Shown here in pieces: positions 8,112 to 16,222 of a stretch of DNA of 64,000 nucleotides. The notes under the pieces were generated by a model. The model worked only from the letters and a program-made list of their open reading frames with translations. It did no database searches and had not been told where the DNA came from. The stretch is from the NCBI GenBank assembly GCA_020161065.1, contig JAIUPH010000039.1:1-64000 (forward strand), read 5' to 3'. How positions within the stretch are numbered: the first letter of the stretch is position 1; each line of letters opens with the position of its first letter. Both the position numbers and the translations under genes were made by a program. Source of the DNA: Pseudomonadota bacterium. Lineage in GTDB: Bacteria; Pseudomonadota; Gammaproteobacteria; Burkholderiales; Burkholderiaceae_C.

Positions 8112-8888
8112 ATGCGTTTCGGATCTCGGCAGCTCATCGGCGGCGTGTTGGCCGCGGCGGCGGCGATGACGGCCTCGGCGGCGCCGGTCAGCGGGCAGGG
8201 CACCTGGGAAAGCACGCTGAAGGCGCGCGACATCGACGGCCACGCGGTGGCGCTCAACGACGCCTCGGCGGTGTTCTTCTACGACACGGCGCTGAACATC
8301 ACCTGGGCCCGCAACATGGAGCCCAACGGCGCCGCCAACTGGGCCATCTCCAACCAATGGGCAGCCGACCTCGTGCTGGGCGGCTACAGCGACTGGCGGC
8401 TGCCGCACGCCTTCGACAGCGGCGCCGCGGGCTGCGACTACAGCTACGCCGGCGGCACCGATTGCGGCTACAACGTGGCGTTGCAAAGCGGCGGCGTGAC
8501 CAATGAACTGGCGCACCTGTTCTACGTCACGCTCGGCAACCTGGCCGCCTATGCACCGGGAACCGGCTTTTACCGTGGCGGCACGCAGGGCGTGGCCTGG
8601 GGGCTGGTGAACACCGCGTACTTCCTGGGCAACTTCGCCGACGGCTATTGGACGGACCTGCTGGTGCAGGCCGGGCCATCGCCGGATGCGGTCTTCTTTC
8701 GATTCTTCGACGGCGAAACCCACCCCGGCGGCAACGGCATCCAAGACATGCTGGCCGTGCGCGACGGCGACGTGCTCGCCGGCGGCAGCACCGGCCCGGG
8801 CAACGGTGCGCCGGAGCCCGGCAGCCTGGTGCTGAGCCTCGCCGCGCTGAGCGGCTTGGGCGCGCTCGTCCGGCGCCGCCGACGCTGA
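8112..8888 (+). CDS. PEP-CTERM sorting-domain protein, DUF1566-like
   Basis: An exported protein of 258 residues with a Sec signal peptide (hydrophobic segment, cleavage near SAAPVSG). It has a DUF1566-like body with WARNMEPNG and SDWRLPHA motifs. The C-terminus has the full PEP-CTERM sorting signal: APEPGS, a hydrophobic helix, then RRRRR. Such proteins are processed by an exosortase and tied to exopolysaccharide; no exosortase gene is in this window. Start 8112 was chosen because AAGGA sits at ideal spacing; an ATG six bases earlier is possible. The substrate or ligand is unknown. Confidence 0.85.
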   Translation: MRFGSRQLIGGVLAAAAAMTASAAPVSGQGTWESTLKARDIDGHAVALNDASAVFFYDTALNITWARNMEPNGAANWAISNQWAADLVLGGYSDWRLPHAFDSGAAGCDYSYAGGTDCGYNVALQSGGVTNELAHLFYVTLGNLAAYAPGTGFYRGGTQGVAWGLVNTAYFLGNFADGYWTDLLVQAGPSPDAVFFRFFDGETHPGGNGIQDMLAVRDGDVLAGGSTGPGNGAPEPGSLVLSLAALSGLGALVRRRRR

Positions 8889-8957
8889 GTCGCTTCGGCA
8901 CGGCCCTGCGTCGCCAGGCGCAGACACAACACAAATCTTGAACCGAGGGAATCTACC

Positions 8958-9791
8958 GTGAGCAACCGCATCGACGACTCATCCAACTCGCGCCCGTCCG
9001 CCAGCGGGCGCCCCGGCGCCAAGTGCGCCGCCATCCTGGCCCTCCTCGGGCTGGCGGCGTGTGGCGGCGGAGGCGGCGGGGGAGACGGCGGCTCCACCAC
9101 GGGTGCCGGCAGCGGCACCGCCGGCACCGCGGCGGGCAATGGATGCATGGACTTCGCGCTCGCCACCACCGCCGGCACACGGACCGTGGCGGTATTGGAA
9201 GGCACGAGTTCGGGCCACTCGGGTCAGGTCCGCAACACCTACGACTGGACCGTGCTCGGCCCCGCCAGCTTCGAAGGCCAGGCCGCCACGGCGACGCGCA
9301 GCATCGTCACCGCCAGGATCCTAAGCAGCGGCGCCGAGACCACGCAGACGACGACCGACTACGCCAAACTCGACGCCGCCACGCAGATCATCACGCCATA
9401 CGGTTGGGACACCAGCACCCAGGTGGGCAACACGACGATCAGCACCAAGTTCGTGGCCAGCCCGCCGACCGTGCTGCAGAAATGGACGCTGCAACCCGGC
9501 CAGTCGACGTCCTACACCTGGCAAGGCAGCAGCACCACCGGCGGCAGCAGCGGCGCGCTGAGCGGCGGCGCCACCGACCGCTTCGTGGGCACCGAGACCA
9601 TCACCGTCGCCGCCGGCACCTACGAAACCTGCCGCTACGAAGCGGTGATGTCGGCCCAGCCCAATCTGACCATGACCTACTGGTATGTCAAGGGCAGCGT
9701 CGCGGCCTTCGTGCGCCTGGACAGCGTGACGCCGACCTCGAGCACCCGGCTGGAGGCGACTTCGCTCACCGTGAACGGCAAGAAGCTGTGA
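8958..9791 (+). CDS. Secreted lipoprotein of unknown function
   Basis: A 277-residue protein with a GTG start preceded by a GAGGGAA ribosome site. The leader is long (about 27 residues, polar) before a hydrophobic stretch and the lipobox LAAC, followed by a Gly-only run and a Ser/Gly/Thr linker that holds the domain away from the membrane. The rest is a Thr-rich, probably all-beta domain (about residues 65-277). No catalytic motif is recognised. It is 69 nt after the PEP-CTERM gene and overlaps or nearly abuts the next lipoprotein gene, so the three may be one transcript. Confidence 0.75.
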   Translation: MSNRIDDSSNSRPSASGRPGAKCAAILALLGLAACGGGGGGGDGGSTTGAGSGTAGTAAGNGCMDFALATTAGTRTVAVLEGTSSGHSGQVRNTYDWTVLGPASFEGQAATATRSIVTARILSSGAETTQTTTDYAKLDAATQIITPYGWDTSTQVGNTTISTKFVASPPTVLQKWTLQPGQSTSYTWQGSSTTGGSSGALSGGATDRFVGTETITVAAGTYETCRYEAVMSAQPNLTMTYWYVKGSVAAFVRLDSVTPTSSTRLEATSLTVNGKKL

Positions 9792-9865
9792 CGCGGGCCG
9801 CCACCTCTCGCGCGGCCACGGGCCCGCGACCGCTGCCGGGCGCGCGTTTCCGGGCTCGCGCGGGC

Positions 9866-11647
9866 ATGAGGGCGGCTGCGCTGGCAGGCCCGCTGCTGCT
9901 GGCCGGTTGCCTGGCCACCCAGCCCACCCAGCCAACACGGGCGCCCCAGACGCAGCCGCGAAAGCCGCCCTCCACCGTCGTGACGCGGCCGCCGCCTGAC
10001 CGCGCCGCTGCCATCGGGGCGGACGAAAGCGCCGCCCCGCTCACCGCCGGCGGCGGCGTGTCGGGAGCGCCGCGGTTCAGCCCGACCGACGAGATGCTCA
10101 TCGCGATGGGTCAGCACCCGCGCGATCTACCGCTGCGCAGCCTGTTGCAGCCGGGCCGCAACCCGCAGCGGCTGCTGAAGGCCCAGCCCACCGCCCAGGA
10201 CTACCAGCCTTCGAGCGTGCGAAGCGCCACCTATGCGGGCCCCGACGGTCGGCATGTCGAGGTCGCGCAGGCACAGATTGCCGAATGCGCGTACGAGCGA
10301 GAAATCGTGTCCTTCTGGTTTCGCATGCGCCCCGATCTGCCGCCCGCCGTCTTGAAGGGCGTCAGCGACGCCCGGCAAAGCCTGTTCGATGCGGCGGTGA
10401 CCCGCTGTCCGGCCACCATCGGCGCGGCGCTCCAGGCCGGCCTGGGCGATGGCGTGGATCAGCGCATCGAGCAGGCTCGAAGCGCATTCAAGGAAAAGTG
10501 GGACCGGCTGGACGCCCAGTCGCAAGCCAGGCGAGATGCTGAAGTCAACGCCCGCACTCGCTGGAAGGACGGCGCCGTGGTGCTGCAACCGGCGCGCGTG
10601 GCCGAGCTGCAGCGACGCATCGACAACGGGCTCAAACCGCTGGCAGCGGGCACGCCGGTGCTGAACGAACAGCCGGCCTCGCGCAACACGCCGCCGGCCG
10701 AGGCGTTGAAGACCAGGGTTAGCCGTGAACTGCATCCGCTCTTGCTGGAACTGGCGAAGTCGGCATGGGCCGAAGCCCGGGCGCTTCCCGCCGGAGAGGC
10801 GGGCCGGGCCGCGTTCGATGCCTGGGATCGCGGCGCGGCGGGGGCGGTGATGTCGTCCATCGGGCGCTTGCAGCGCCTGTGGCCCGATGGCTGGTGGAGC
10901 CTGGACCTGGTGGGGGCGATCGAGGCCGACCTCAGCCGCCTGTACGAAGCGCAACTGGCCGACAAGCCCGTGCTGGACGGCCGCGCGCGGCAGCAGGTGG
11001 CGCAGTCCCTGGCCCAGCGCCGGGTCGCGGCGGACTCTGCGCGCGCCGAGCCGCCGCAGGCGCTGGCAACGGCGCCCGCCGGCGTGAAGCGCGTGGTGTT
11101 CCTGACGCCGGGTGAGCTGGCGGCCTACCGGATCGGCCAGGACATCGGGCGCGGGATGAAGGACGCGCTGCAAGCCCGGGCCAAGGCCCAGCAAGCGGTG
11201 GAGGACCTGGATCGCAACCTGAAGCAATCGCGCGGCGCGTTCTGGTCGTGCTGGCAGCGCCGCTGCCCCGAGATCGCCGATCGCTATCTCGACTACAGCC
11301 GTTGGCTGAAAGAGAAGGATTGGTACCAGTTGACGCGCTATGCCCTCGAGGCGGCGGTGGCGACGTACTCGTCGCCCAAGGATCCTGGCATGGCACAGAT
11401 GCTGAGCGCCTTCATGGGCCTGCGCACCGTCGATCGGGGCCCGCAGCCATCGTGCCAGCAGGCGTTCGACCGCTGGATCGCGCCGGTCGGCACCTTCGTG
11501 CAGACCACCTTGCGCCGCAACCCATTCGACATCGCCGGGATCCAGGCCTTCAGCGACCGCCTCCTCGGCGGCCCTGAGCACCTGGCCTACCAGTCCTGCC
11601 GAGACGCGATGGAGTTCGTCTACCGACCGCGCCAGTCGCCCGCGTGA
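9866..11647 (+). CDS. Large lipoprotein of unknown function
   Basis: About 593 residues. A short signal MRAAALAGPLLLAGC ends in a clear lipobox, followed by a Thr/Pro/Gln-rich linker and a mostly alpha-helical body rich in Arg, Ala and Glu. Several Cys pairs are present (for example FWSCWQRRC), which may form disulfides in the periplasm. No known domain is recognised. A GTG at 9788 overlaps the previous stop (GTGA) and would add 26 Arg-rich residues; the ATG at 9866 gives a normal lipoprotein leader and is preferred. The last codons face a decayed gene on the other strand. Confidence 0.65.
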   Translation: MRAAALAGPLLLAGCLATQPTQPTRAPQTQPRKPPSTVVTRPPPDRAAAIGADESAAPLTAGGGVSGAPRFSPTDEMLIAMGQHPRDLPLRSLLQPGRNPQRLLKAQPTAQDYQPSSVRSATYAGPDGRHVEVAQAQIAECAYEREIVSFWFRMRPDLPPAVLKGVSDARQSLFDAAVTRCPATIGAALQAGLGDGVDQRIEQARSAFKEKWDRLDAQSQARRDAEVNARTRWKDGAVVLQPARVAELQRRIDNGLKPLAAGTPVLNEQPASRNTPPAEALKTRVSRELHPLLLELAKSAWAEARALPAGEAGRAAFDAWDRGAAGAVMSSIGRLQRLWPDGWWSLDLVGAIEADLSRLYEAQLADKPVLDGRARQQVAQSLAQRRVAADSARAEPPQALATAPAGVKRVVFLTPGELAAYRIGQDIGRGMKDALQARAKAQQAVEDLDRNLKQSRGAFWSCWQRRCPEIADRYLDYSRWLKEKDWYQLTRYALEAAVATYSSPKDPGMAQMLSAFMGLRTVDRGPQPSCQQAFDRWIAPVGTFVQTTLRRNPFDIAGIQAFSDRLLGGPEHLAYQSCRDAMEFVYRPRQSPA

Positions 11648-12350
11648 ATCAAGCCGGCCCGCCAGCACCGCCTGGTTGACGCGGTTGCGCGCCATGTAGC
11701 CGGTGCGCCAGACGGCGTCGACGTCGTCGCGCAGCCGTTCGTCGATCCAGTCGGTGCTCCTGCTGCGCGGTGGCGATGGCGATCGTGCGTTCGGTGTACT
11801 CGATGGCTTCGTTCAGGCGCCCGACGCGGTCCAGCAGATGGCCGCGCAGCGACAAGGACGTGAGCTGCTGCAGCGGCGCCACCGGCCGCGGCGTCGGCGC
11901 AGGCGGCGAACTGGCCGGTCAGCAACCGCTTGTGCGCCCGGGTGGCCTGGGCCTGGGCGCGCTGCGACGCCGTGCCCAGCAGTTCACCGCGCGCGGCACC
12001 GGCGTCGGCGTGCAGCGCGGCCTCCAGCCGCTGCAGGTCGACGCTGACACCGGCCTGCAGCGCCAGCCCGGTCGTGCCGTCGAGCCTCTGCAAGCCCTGG
12101 CGGCAGTGGTTCTGCATCCGCGAGATGCGCTGCCGCAGGTTGGCGCGCGGGCCTTCGGACTCCGCCAGCGGCCACAGCCAGGCGGCCAGTTGCGCCCGGG
12201 ACTGGCCGCTTTCGAGCGCCAGCCGGGCCAGCAGCGCGCCGTCCTTGAAGCGCAGGCGCAGCGGCGGCCGGCTGGCGATGCGCAGCTCCGGGGTGTCGAG
12301 CAGGCGCAGTTCGATCGACAGCAGGCAATGTGCTGGGAAGGCGGATTCAT
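11648..12350 (-). pseudogene. Decayed SARP/BTAD-type transcriptional activator with TPR remnants
   Basis: Three reading frames in succession on the minus strand give pieces of one protein. From about 12336 to 11900 there is an OmpR-type winged-helix and BTAD-like start (IELRLLDTPELRI, then AWLWPLAESEGPRANLRQRI and DLQRLEAALHADAG). From about 11880 to 11760 there is a TPR-like piece (GHLLDRVGRLNEAIEYTERT). From about 11755 to 11650 there is a tail (STDWIDERLRDDVDAVWRTG). At least two frameshifts separate them. An internal part is missing, as full-length relatives run to several hundred residues more. No intact start joins the first piece; ATG 12350 is one frame off. Confidence 0.7.
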
Positions 12351-12432
12351 TGCGGCGTCGGCGGGCGGGGTCGGGGGATGTCGTTCGATGCTGGCGAAGC
12401 CGCCGTGATCATCGCGTGACCTGACACAGACA

Positions 12433-13218
12433 ATGCAGCCGATGAAGCTGCAATTGCTGTCCGACCTGCACCTCGAAACCGAGGCCTTCGACCCCGTGCC
12501 CGCGCCCGGGGCCGAGTTGCTGGTGCTGGCCGGCGACATCGACGCCACCTGGGCCGGACTGCAGCGCTTTGCCGGCTGGCCGGTGCCGGTGATCTTCGTG
12601 CCCGGCAACCACGAGTTCGACGGCCGCGACGTGGAACAGGTGCTGCCGGCCTTGCGCGAGCGTTGCGCGGCGCTCGGGCTGCGGCTGCTCAACCGCGAAA
12701 GCCTGGTCGTCGACGCCGCCGACGGCGAGCGCGTGCGCTTCGTCTGCGTGCTGCGCTGGAGTGATTTCGACGTCTTCGGCGCCGCGCAGCGCGAACGCGC
12801 GATGCGCGCCGCCAGCTATTTCCAACGCGTGATGAACGCCACCCGCAGCGGCGCGCCGTTCGACGCCGATGCCGTGCGCCGCGAAGGCCTGGCCGACCGC
12901 GCCTGGCTCGAAGCCGAACTGTCCCAGGCCGCCGGCGGCCGCTGGGACCGCACCGTCGTCGTCACGCATTTCGCGCCCAGCCTGCGCAGCGCCGACCCGC
13001 GCTTCGGCCGCCAGCCCGGCACGGCCAGCTTCTGCAACGCCGACGACGACCTGATCCCGCGCGCCGACCTCTGGCTGCACGGCCACCTGCACTGCCGCCA
13101 CGACTACCGGGTGCAGCGGCCCGGCCGCGCGCCGACGCGCGTGGTCTGCCAGGCGCGCGGGCTGGCGTCGAAGGGCGAAGCTGCAGGCTTCGACCCCTTG
13201 CGCCTGATCGACCTTTGA
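12433..13218 (+). CDS. Calcineurin-like metallophosphoesterase
   Basis: A cytoplasmic protein of about 260 residues with the full set of metal-binding blocks: SDLHLE at the N-terminus, AGDID, GNHEFDG, VVTHFAPS and HGHLHCRHDY. These bind a two-metal centre that hydrolyses phosphoesters; the substrate cannot be told from sequence. The start may be ATG 12433 or ATG 12442 (MKLQLLSDLHLE); neither has a strong ribosome site. It lies alone between the pseudogene and the stress-protein gene. Confidence 0.88.
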   Translation: MQPMKLQLLSDLHLETEAFDPVPAPGAELLVLAGDIDATWAGLQRFAGWPVPVIFVPGNHEFDGRDVEQVLPALRERCAALGLRLLNRESLVVDAADGERVRFVCVLRWSDFDVFGAAQRERAMRAASYFQRVMNATRSGAPFDADAVRREGLADRAWLEAELSQAAGGRWDRTVVVTHFAPSLRSADPRFGRQPGTASFCNADDDLIPRADLWLHGHLHCRHDYRVQRPGRAPTRVVCQARGLASKGEAAGFDPLRLIDL

Positions 13219-13249
13219 CGGCCTGGGTGCATGCCACACTCGCTGCCAA

Positions 13250-13269
13250 GGGCCGAGCGGTTTCGGCCC
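13250..13269 (+). other. Hairpin in front of the universal stress protein gene
   Basis: GGGCCGA and TCGGCCC arms with a 6 nt loop lie just before the GAGGAGG ribosome site of the next gene. The hairpin could end upstream transcripts or shape the leader; no T-run follows. Confidence 0.3.
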
Positions 13270-13286
13270 GCTGACGAGGAGGCCCG

Positions 13287-13709
13287 ATGAAGATCCTGGT
13301 CGCTGCCGACGGCAGCCCCTACACCAAGCACATGCTCGCCTATCTGGCGGCACACGACGAATGGCTGGGCGGCGCCCACGAGTACACCGTCATCCACACC
13401 GTCACGGCGGTGCCGGCGCGCGCCGCCTCGGTGCTGGACAAGCAGGTGCTGAAGGACTACTACGAGTCGGAAGGCGAGAAGGTCTTCAAGCCCATCCGCC
13501 AGTTCTTCGAGAAGCAGGGCATCCAGGCGAACTACGTCGCCAAAGTCGGCCCGGCGGCGGAAACCATCGCGGCGACGGCCGACAAGGGCAAGTTCGACCT
13601 GCTGATGATGGGCTCGCACGGCCACGGTACGCTGACCAACCTGGTCATGGGCTCGGTGGCCACCAAGGTGCTGGCCAACTGCAGCACGCCGGTGCTGCTG
13701 GTTCGTTGA
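13287..13709 (+). CDS. Universal stress protein (UspA family)
   Basis: A 140-residue single Usp domain. It starts ILVAADGSPYTKHML and ends with the ATP-binding motif G-x2-G-x9-GS (MGSHGHGTLTNLVMGSVA), followed by the strand CSTPVLLVR. Usp proteins bind ATP and protect cells under starvation or oxidative stress. A strong GAGGAGG ribosome site precedes the start. It is convergent with a small minus-strand gene. Confidence 0.93.
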   Translation: MKILVAADGSPYTKHMLAYLAAHDEWLGGAHEYTVIHTVTAVPARAASVLDKQVLKDYYESEGEKVFKPIRQFFEKQGIQANYVAKVGPAAETIAATADKGKFDLLMMGSHGHGTLTNLVMGSVATKVLANCSTPVLLVR

Positions 13710-13715
13710 TGGGCT

Positions 13716-13925
13716 TTAGCTGCCGCTCCACTGCGTGAGGCGGCGCCACCAGCCGGTGCCGCCGGGGGCGCCGGTCGGCTGCGTGGCCGAGGGCTCGTCG
13801 TCGGGCAGCATGCTCAGTTCCAGCCCGAAGGCGGTGCCCACGTCGTCGGGCTCGGCGGCGTGGCTCGGGTCCGTGCGGCGACGCCACAGGTCGAGCAGCC
13901 GGTTGGGTTTGCTGGATTCGCTCAT
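13716..13925 (-). CDS. Small conserved-looking hypothetical protein
   Basis: A 69-residue polar protein with an Arg/Lys-rich helix (NRLLDLWRRRTDPSH), an acidic middle and a Trp-rich end (GTGWWRRLTQW). An AGAGG lies at a proper distance before the ATG. No family is recognised and no signal peptide is seen. The Trp/Arg ends suggest a membrane-surface or protein-binding role, which is a guess. Confidence 0.5.
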   Translation of the reverse strand: MSESSKPNRLLDLWRRRTDPSHAAEPDDVGTAFGLELSMLPDDEPSATQPTGAPGGTGWWRRLTQWSGS

Positions 13926-14040
13926 GGTGGGTGCCTCTCGTTCGCGCAGTGTGCGGCCCGTCGGGGAATCGTGATCGCCCGAATTGCCTAACGCGCGTGC
14001 CCCAGTTCACGGCGACACGCGAAGCGGCGACAAGCACCCC

Positions 14041-14046
14041 TAGAAT
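14041..14046 (+). promoter_or_regulatory. Possible -10 element (TAGAAT) before the Hsp70-like gene
   Basis: The string CTAGAATCCG occurs 43 nt before the start of this gene and again 36 nt before purB (41342-41351). TAGAAT fits a sigma-70 -10 box; no clear -35 box is seen at either place. Confidence 0.3.
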
Positions 14047-14088
14047 CCGCGCCCCCCTTGATCGAGTGCCCTTGCCGGCCGCCCGCCC

Positions 14089-15402
14089 ATGCCAGCACCC
14101 GGTTTCGCCGCCATCGACTTCGGCACCTCCAACTCGGCGATCGCGCTGCCCGGCGACGGGCCCGACGGCGCGCCCGGCGTGGCCCTGGTCGAGCTGGAGC
14201 CGGGCTTTCGCACCATGCCCACGGCGGTGTTCTATCGCGCCGACGAACCCGGGCGTTATTTCGGCCGCGCCGCCATCGCCGCCTACGTCGACGGGCTGGA
14301 CGGCCGGCTGATGCGCTCGATGAAAAGCGTGCTCGGCTCGGCGCTGATCGAGCAGAGCACCGAGGTCGGCGGCGGCCAGAGCGTGAAGTTCACCGACGTC
14401 ATCGCCGGCTACCTGCTGCACCTGAAACGTTGCGCCGAAGCCAGCGCCGGCGCCGAGCTGCGCCGCGTGGTGCTGGGGCGGCCGGTGTTCTTCGTCGACG
14501 ACGACCCGGCGCGCGACGCCCGTGCCCAGGCCGCGCTGGAGGCGGCGGCGCGCAGCATCGGCTTTGCCGAGGTGCTGTTCCAGTACGAGCCGATCGCCGC
14601 CGCGCTGGACCACGAGCGCCGCGTCGAACGCGAGCAGCTCGTGCTGGTGGCCGACATCGGCGGCGGCACTTCCGACTTCTCGCTGCTGCGCCTGGGCCCC
14701 GCGCGGCGCGGCCGGCTGGACCGCCGCGACGACATCCTGGCCAACCACGGCGTGCACATCGCCGGCACCGATTTCGATCGCCACGTCGAGCTGGCCGCCG
14801 TGCTGCCGCTGATGGGCTACCGCACGCTGCGCCCGAGCGCGCGCCCCGGCGACGCACCGCGCGAGCTGCCCAGCAGCCTTTACTTCGACCTCGCCACCTG
14901 GCACTTGATCAACACCTGCTACGCGCCGGCGCGCGTGGCCGAGCTGCGCCGCATGCATGGCTGGTACGCCGACCCGGCCCACCATCGCCGGCTGCTGGCC
15001 GTGCTGCAGCAGCGCCTGGGCCATGCGCTGGCGGCCGCGGCCGAGCAGGCCAAGATCGACGTGGCCAACCTCGGCGCGGGCGGCCAGGCGCTGATCGACC
15101 TCGGCGACGTGGAGCCCGGCCTGCAGGCCGGCCTGGCCGAGCCGGCCGCGGCGGCGGCGATCGAGGCCGATCTGGAGCGCATCGTCGACGCGGCGCGCCA
15201 GACCGCGCGGCTGGCCGGCGTGGCGCCGGCGGCGGTGGACACGCTGTACTTCACCGGCGGCTCCACCGGGCTGCAGCCGCTGGTGGCGCGCATCGGCGCC
15301 GCGTTCGCCGGCGCTAGCGCCGTGCGCGGCGACCGCTTCGCGAGCGTGGCCCAGGGCCTGGGCGTGCATGCCCGGGCGGTGTTCGGCGCCGCGGCTGCGT
15401 GA
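14089..15402 (+). CDS. Hsp70-family protein, YegD-like
   Basis: A 437-residue protein with an actin/Hsp70 ATPase fold: phosphate-1 motif IDFGTSNSAIAL (D10), phosphate-2 motif ADIGGGTSDFSLL (D189) and adenosine motif LYFTGGSTGLQPLV near the end. It lacks the C-terminal substrate-binding domain of DnaK, as in YegD. Its role is unclear; a chaperone-like ATPase is likely. Its last 89 bp overlap the convergent yecA-like gene, so the two mRNAs are antisense to one another at their 3' ends. Confidence 0.88.
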   Translation: MPAPGFAAIDFGTSNSAIALPGDGPDGAPGVALVELEPGFRTMPTAVFYRADEPGRYFGRAAIAAYVDGLDGRLMRSMKSVLGSALIEQSTEVGGGQSVKFTDVIAGYLLHLKRCAEASAGAELRRVVLGRPVFFVDDDPARDARAQAALEAAARSIGFAEVLFQYEPIAAALDHERRVEREQLVLVADIGGGTSDFSLLRLGPARRGRLDRRDDILANHGVHIAGTDFDRHVELAAVLPLMGYRTLRPSARPGDAPRELPSSLYFDLATWHLINTCYAPARVAELRRMHGWYADPAHHRRLLAVLQQRLGHALAAAAEQAKIDVANLGAGGQALIDLGDVEPGLQAGLAEPAAAAAIEADLERIVDAARQTARLAGVAPAAVDTLYFTGGSTGLQPLVARIGAAFAGASAVRGDRFASVAQGLGVHARAVFGAAAA

Positions 15403-15991
15403 CGTCGGCGATCAGCATCACGCTGCGCACCAGGTCCTGCACCGCCTCGGCCAGGTCGTCGGGCGGCTCCAGCGTGTCGATCACGGCCAGCAGCGCGTCG
15501 GCGTCTTCGAGGTCGTCGCGCTCGAAGTGCAGGTACAGCAGCGCCAGCGGCTCCACCAGCGCCGGGTCGTCGCTGGCCATCAGCCCCGGAAAGCGGTCCT
15601 GCGCCGCGGCGAAGCCGGCGACCCACGGGAGGACGGCTTCAGAAGGCATGGCTTCCTCGTCGAGCTGGAAGACCCAGGGGTCGAACCAGTCGCGCCGGGC
15701 GATGGCCTGCGCCAGCTCGGCGTGGCGGCGCTGCACCAGCGCTTGCAGCTCGGCGGCGTCGAAGCCGGCCGGCAGCGGCCGCGCATCGACGTCGACCACG
15801 CCCGGCCACCACTGCGCCGGCAGCACCGGCTGCGGTTGCAGCAGCACGCCGCACAGGTAGCCGTCGAGCGCGCTCACGTCCAGCGGCTCCAGCGGCGCGG
15901 GCACGCCGTCGAGCAGCGCCTGCAGACGCTGGATGTCGTCTTCGGTCAGTGGGGGCGGCGTGGCGGTCGGCGGGGTCATCGGCGCGATCAT
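15314..15991 (-). CDS. YecA/UPF0149 family protein
   Basis: A protein of about 225 residues with the UPF0149 body: TEDDIQRLQALLDG, SALDGYLCGVLL, EEAMPSEAVLPWVAGFAAA and an acidic DDLEDADALLAVIDTL segment. The start used gives MIAPMTPPTA; the in-frame 58-residue upstream extension was rejected as non-family. A second ATG at 15979 is also possible. The Arg/Pro-rich tail (last 25 residues) lies wholly in the overlap with the Hsp70-like gene and looks unlike the family, so an ancestral stop may have been lost. Function is unknown; no SEC-C zinc motif is seen. Confidence 0.78.
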   Translation of the reverse strand: MIAPMTPPTATPPPLTEDDIQRLQALLDGVPAPLEPLDVSALDGYLCGVLLQPQPVLPAQWWPGVVDVDARPLPAGFDAAELQALVQRRHAELAQAIARRDWFDPWVFQLDEEAMPSEAVLPWVAGFAAAQDRFPGLMASDDPALVEPLALLYLHFERDDLEDADALLAVIDTLEPPDDLAEAVQDLVRSVMLIADVTQPRRRTPPGHARPGPGPRSRSGRRARR

Positions 15992-15999
15992 GCCGCGGA

Positions 16000-16200
16000 T
16001 GCCGCCCCCGGTGCAGGCCCGATACCGGCCCGATTGGGGACCCTGGGAAAGCCCCGCAGCCCCGGGATGGCTGCCGGCGCCGCCGGCGCGTACAGTCGGA
16101 GCCGACTCCAGGCGCCGTGGGACGCGCCACGTTGACCTTCCGATGTCCTCGTCGAAGGACTTCACCGGCCCCCCGCTTCGTTGGGAGGGCCGGTTTTTTC
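16000..16200 (+). ncRNA. Candidate small RNA ending in an intrinsic terminator
   Basis: The space between two minus-strand genes holds a plus-strand terminator with no plus-strand coding gene within 600 nt upstream. The simplest reading is a small transcript starting somewhere after about 16000 and ending near 16200. An upstream helix is possible (CCTCGTCGAAGG around 16147-16159). The promoter and 5' end are not identified; 3' read-through from the Hsp70-like gene is the alternative. Confidence 0.3.
16164..16199 (+). terminator. Intrinsic terminator, plus strand
   Basis: ACCGGCCC (16164-16171) pairs with GGGCCGGT (16187-16194), followed directly by a run of T. The T-run is on the plus strand only, so it does not serve the minus-strand gene that ends at 16223. 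Confidence 0.75.
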
Positions 16201-16222
16201 GTCGGCCGCGGCTCGGCCGGCG

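Noticed and set aside
9023-9865. Upstream extension of the large lipoprotein frame
   Set aside because: The extension is Arg/His-rich and antonymous with the lipoprotein gene in another frame; a normal lipoprotein leader begins at 9866.
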